A stretch of 15,928 nucleotides of DNA from an uncultured Ideonella sp. (GTDB lineage Bacteria > Pseudomonadota > Gammaproteobacteria > Burkholderiales > Burkholderiaceae): NCBI GenBank assembly GCA_946479475.1, contig CAMLGG010000113.1, positions 1-15,928 of the forward strand. The letters run 5' to 3'. The position numbers and the translations under genes were made by a program. The notes under the pieces were generated by a model, which had not been told where the DNA came from, made no database searches, and worked only from the letters and a program-made list of their open reading frames with translations. Shown here piece by piece: positions 15,386 through 15,928 of this stretch. Each line of letters begins with the position of its first letter. The stretch's first letter is position 1.

Positions 15386-15928
15386 TCAGCGCCGCTCGAC
15401 GATCATCGGCACCAGGGCGAGCGCGGCGCGCACCCGCTCTGCCGCCTCGCGGGCCTGGTCGCGCGAGGCGTACGGCCCCGCCTGCAGGCGGAACAGGCCG
15501 TTCTCGGCGAAGACCGTGAGCAGCGGACTCAGCCAGTCCAGCTCCTGCGAAAGCCGCTGCTGGAAGGTGTACGCGCCCGAGCCCTGGCCGAAGGCGCCGA
15601 GCTGCAGCCAGAAGCCGGTGGCGGCCGGCGTGGAGGCCCGCGCGACGGGGGCCGGATCGGAGGCCAGGGCCTTGTCGGTGACTATCCCGGCGGGTGGCTT
15701 GAGGGTCACGGCGGGCGCTGCCGCCACCGGCGCTGCCGCCGCCGGCGCGGGATCGGGCAGCGGCTGCGGCGTCGCCTCGCCCGGAGCCGGCACCGGCTCC
15801 GGCTGCGGCTCCGGGGCCGCGGCGGCCGGCGCCGGCGCACGCGCTGCCACCGGGGCGCCGCGCGGGCTGGCGGCGCCGGTGCGGGTGTGGTGGGAGGGGG
15901 TGCAGTCCCCCGCGAGCGGGCTGACGCC
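15386..15928 (-). CDS. RlpA-like septal SPOR-domain protein, N-terminus cut by window edge
   Basis: The C-terminal 180 residues of a protein that continues past the right edge. A long Pro/Ala-rich linker is followed by a SPOR domain of about 75 residues, starting GFWLQLGAFGQGSGA, with FRLQAGPYASRDQA in the middle and ending LALVPMIVERR. SPOR domains bind denuded septal peptidoglycan. The linker plus this ending is typical of RlpA lipoproteins in Burkholderiales, whose N-terminal double-psi beta-barrel (lytic transglycosylase) domain would lie outside the window. Because that domain is not visible, DedD or another SPOR protein is still possible. The frame is open to the edge; an internal GTG at 15850 should not be taken as the start. 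Confidence 0.8.
   Translation of the reverse strand, partial: GVSPLAGDCTPSHHTRTGAASPRGAPVAARAPAPAAAAPEPQPEPVPAPGEATPQPLPDPAPAAAAPVAAAPAVTLKPPAGIVTDKALASDPAPVARASTPAATGFWLQLGAFGQGSGAYTFQQRLSQELDWLSPLLTVFAENGLFRLQAGPYASRDQAREAAERVRAALALVPMIVERR

Noticed and set aside
1..15928. Insertion sequences, CRISPR arrays, tRNA or rRNA genes, toxin-antitoxin or other defence systems
   Set aside because: No transposase or nuclease motifs, regularly spaced repeats, tRNA-like cloverleaf or rRNA sequence could be found by eye.

Overview
The window is GC-rich DNA from a motile Gram-negative bacterium, most likely a betaproteobacterium of the order Burkholderiales (Rubrivivax/Leptothrix-like). This rests on the style of the chemoreceptor, the RlpA-like SPOR tail, the MoaC and BepA-type genes and the codon use; there is no rRNA or other taxonomic marker, so it is inference. 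No mobile element, tRNA, rRNA or CRISPR array was seen.

Layout. (1) Positions 1-2589, minus strand: a short-chain dehydrogenase cut by the left edge, then a probable two-gene unit of a methyl-accepting chemotaxis protein and a small periplasmic TonB C-terminal-domain protein. A good match to a flagellar sigma-28 promoter lies upstream of the chemoreceptor and a terminator closes the unit. (2) 2589-2850: a noncoding stretch with a 12-bp palindrome. (3) 2851-5298, plus strand: a secreted beta-rich protein of unknown function with hairpins behind it, then a TPR-sulfotransferase fusion. (4) 5316-8341: moaC (minus), divergent from a BepA/YfgC-like periplasmic M48 metalloprotease, followed by a YhhN-family membrane protein. 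(5) 8342-12310, plus strand: two tandem paralogous secreted subtilisin-like (S8) proteases, each with signal peptide, propeptide, catalytic domain and C-terminal PPC domain, separated by a strong terminator. (6) 12412-15231, minus strand: a three-gene LytS/LytR-type signalling operon of histidine kinase, four-helix membrane protein and LytTR response regulator. (7) 15386-15928, minus strand: the C-terminal part of an RlpA-like SPOR-domain protein cut by the right edge.

Much of the window serves the cell envelope or the outside of the cell: chemosensing, TonB-like interaction, outer-membrane quality control, secreted proteases, septal peptidoglycan and envelope sensing. The most interesting parts are the three-gene sensor operon, where the kinase and the small membrane protein seem to share a short periplasmic motif; the protease pair with a terminator immediately upstream of the second copy; and the unassigned secreted protein. 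I found no clearly new defence or mobile system.
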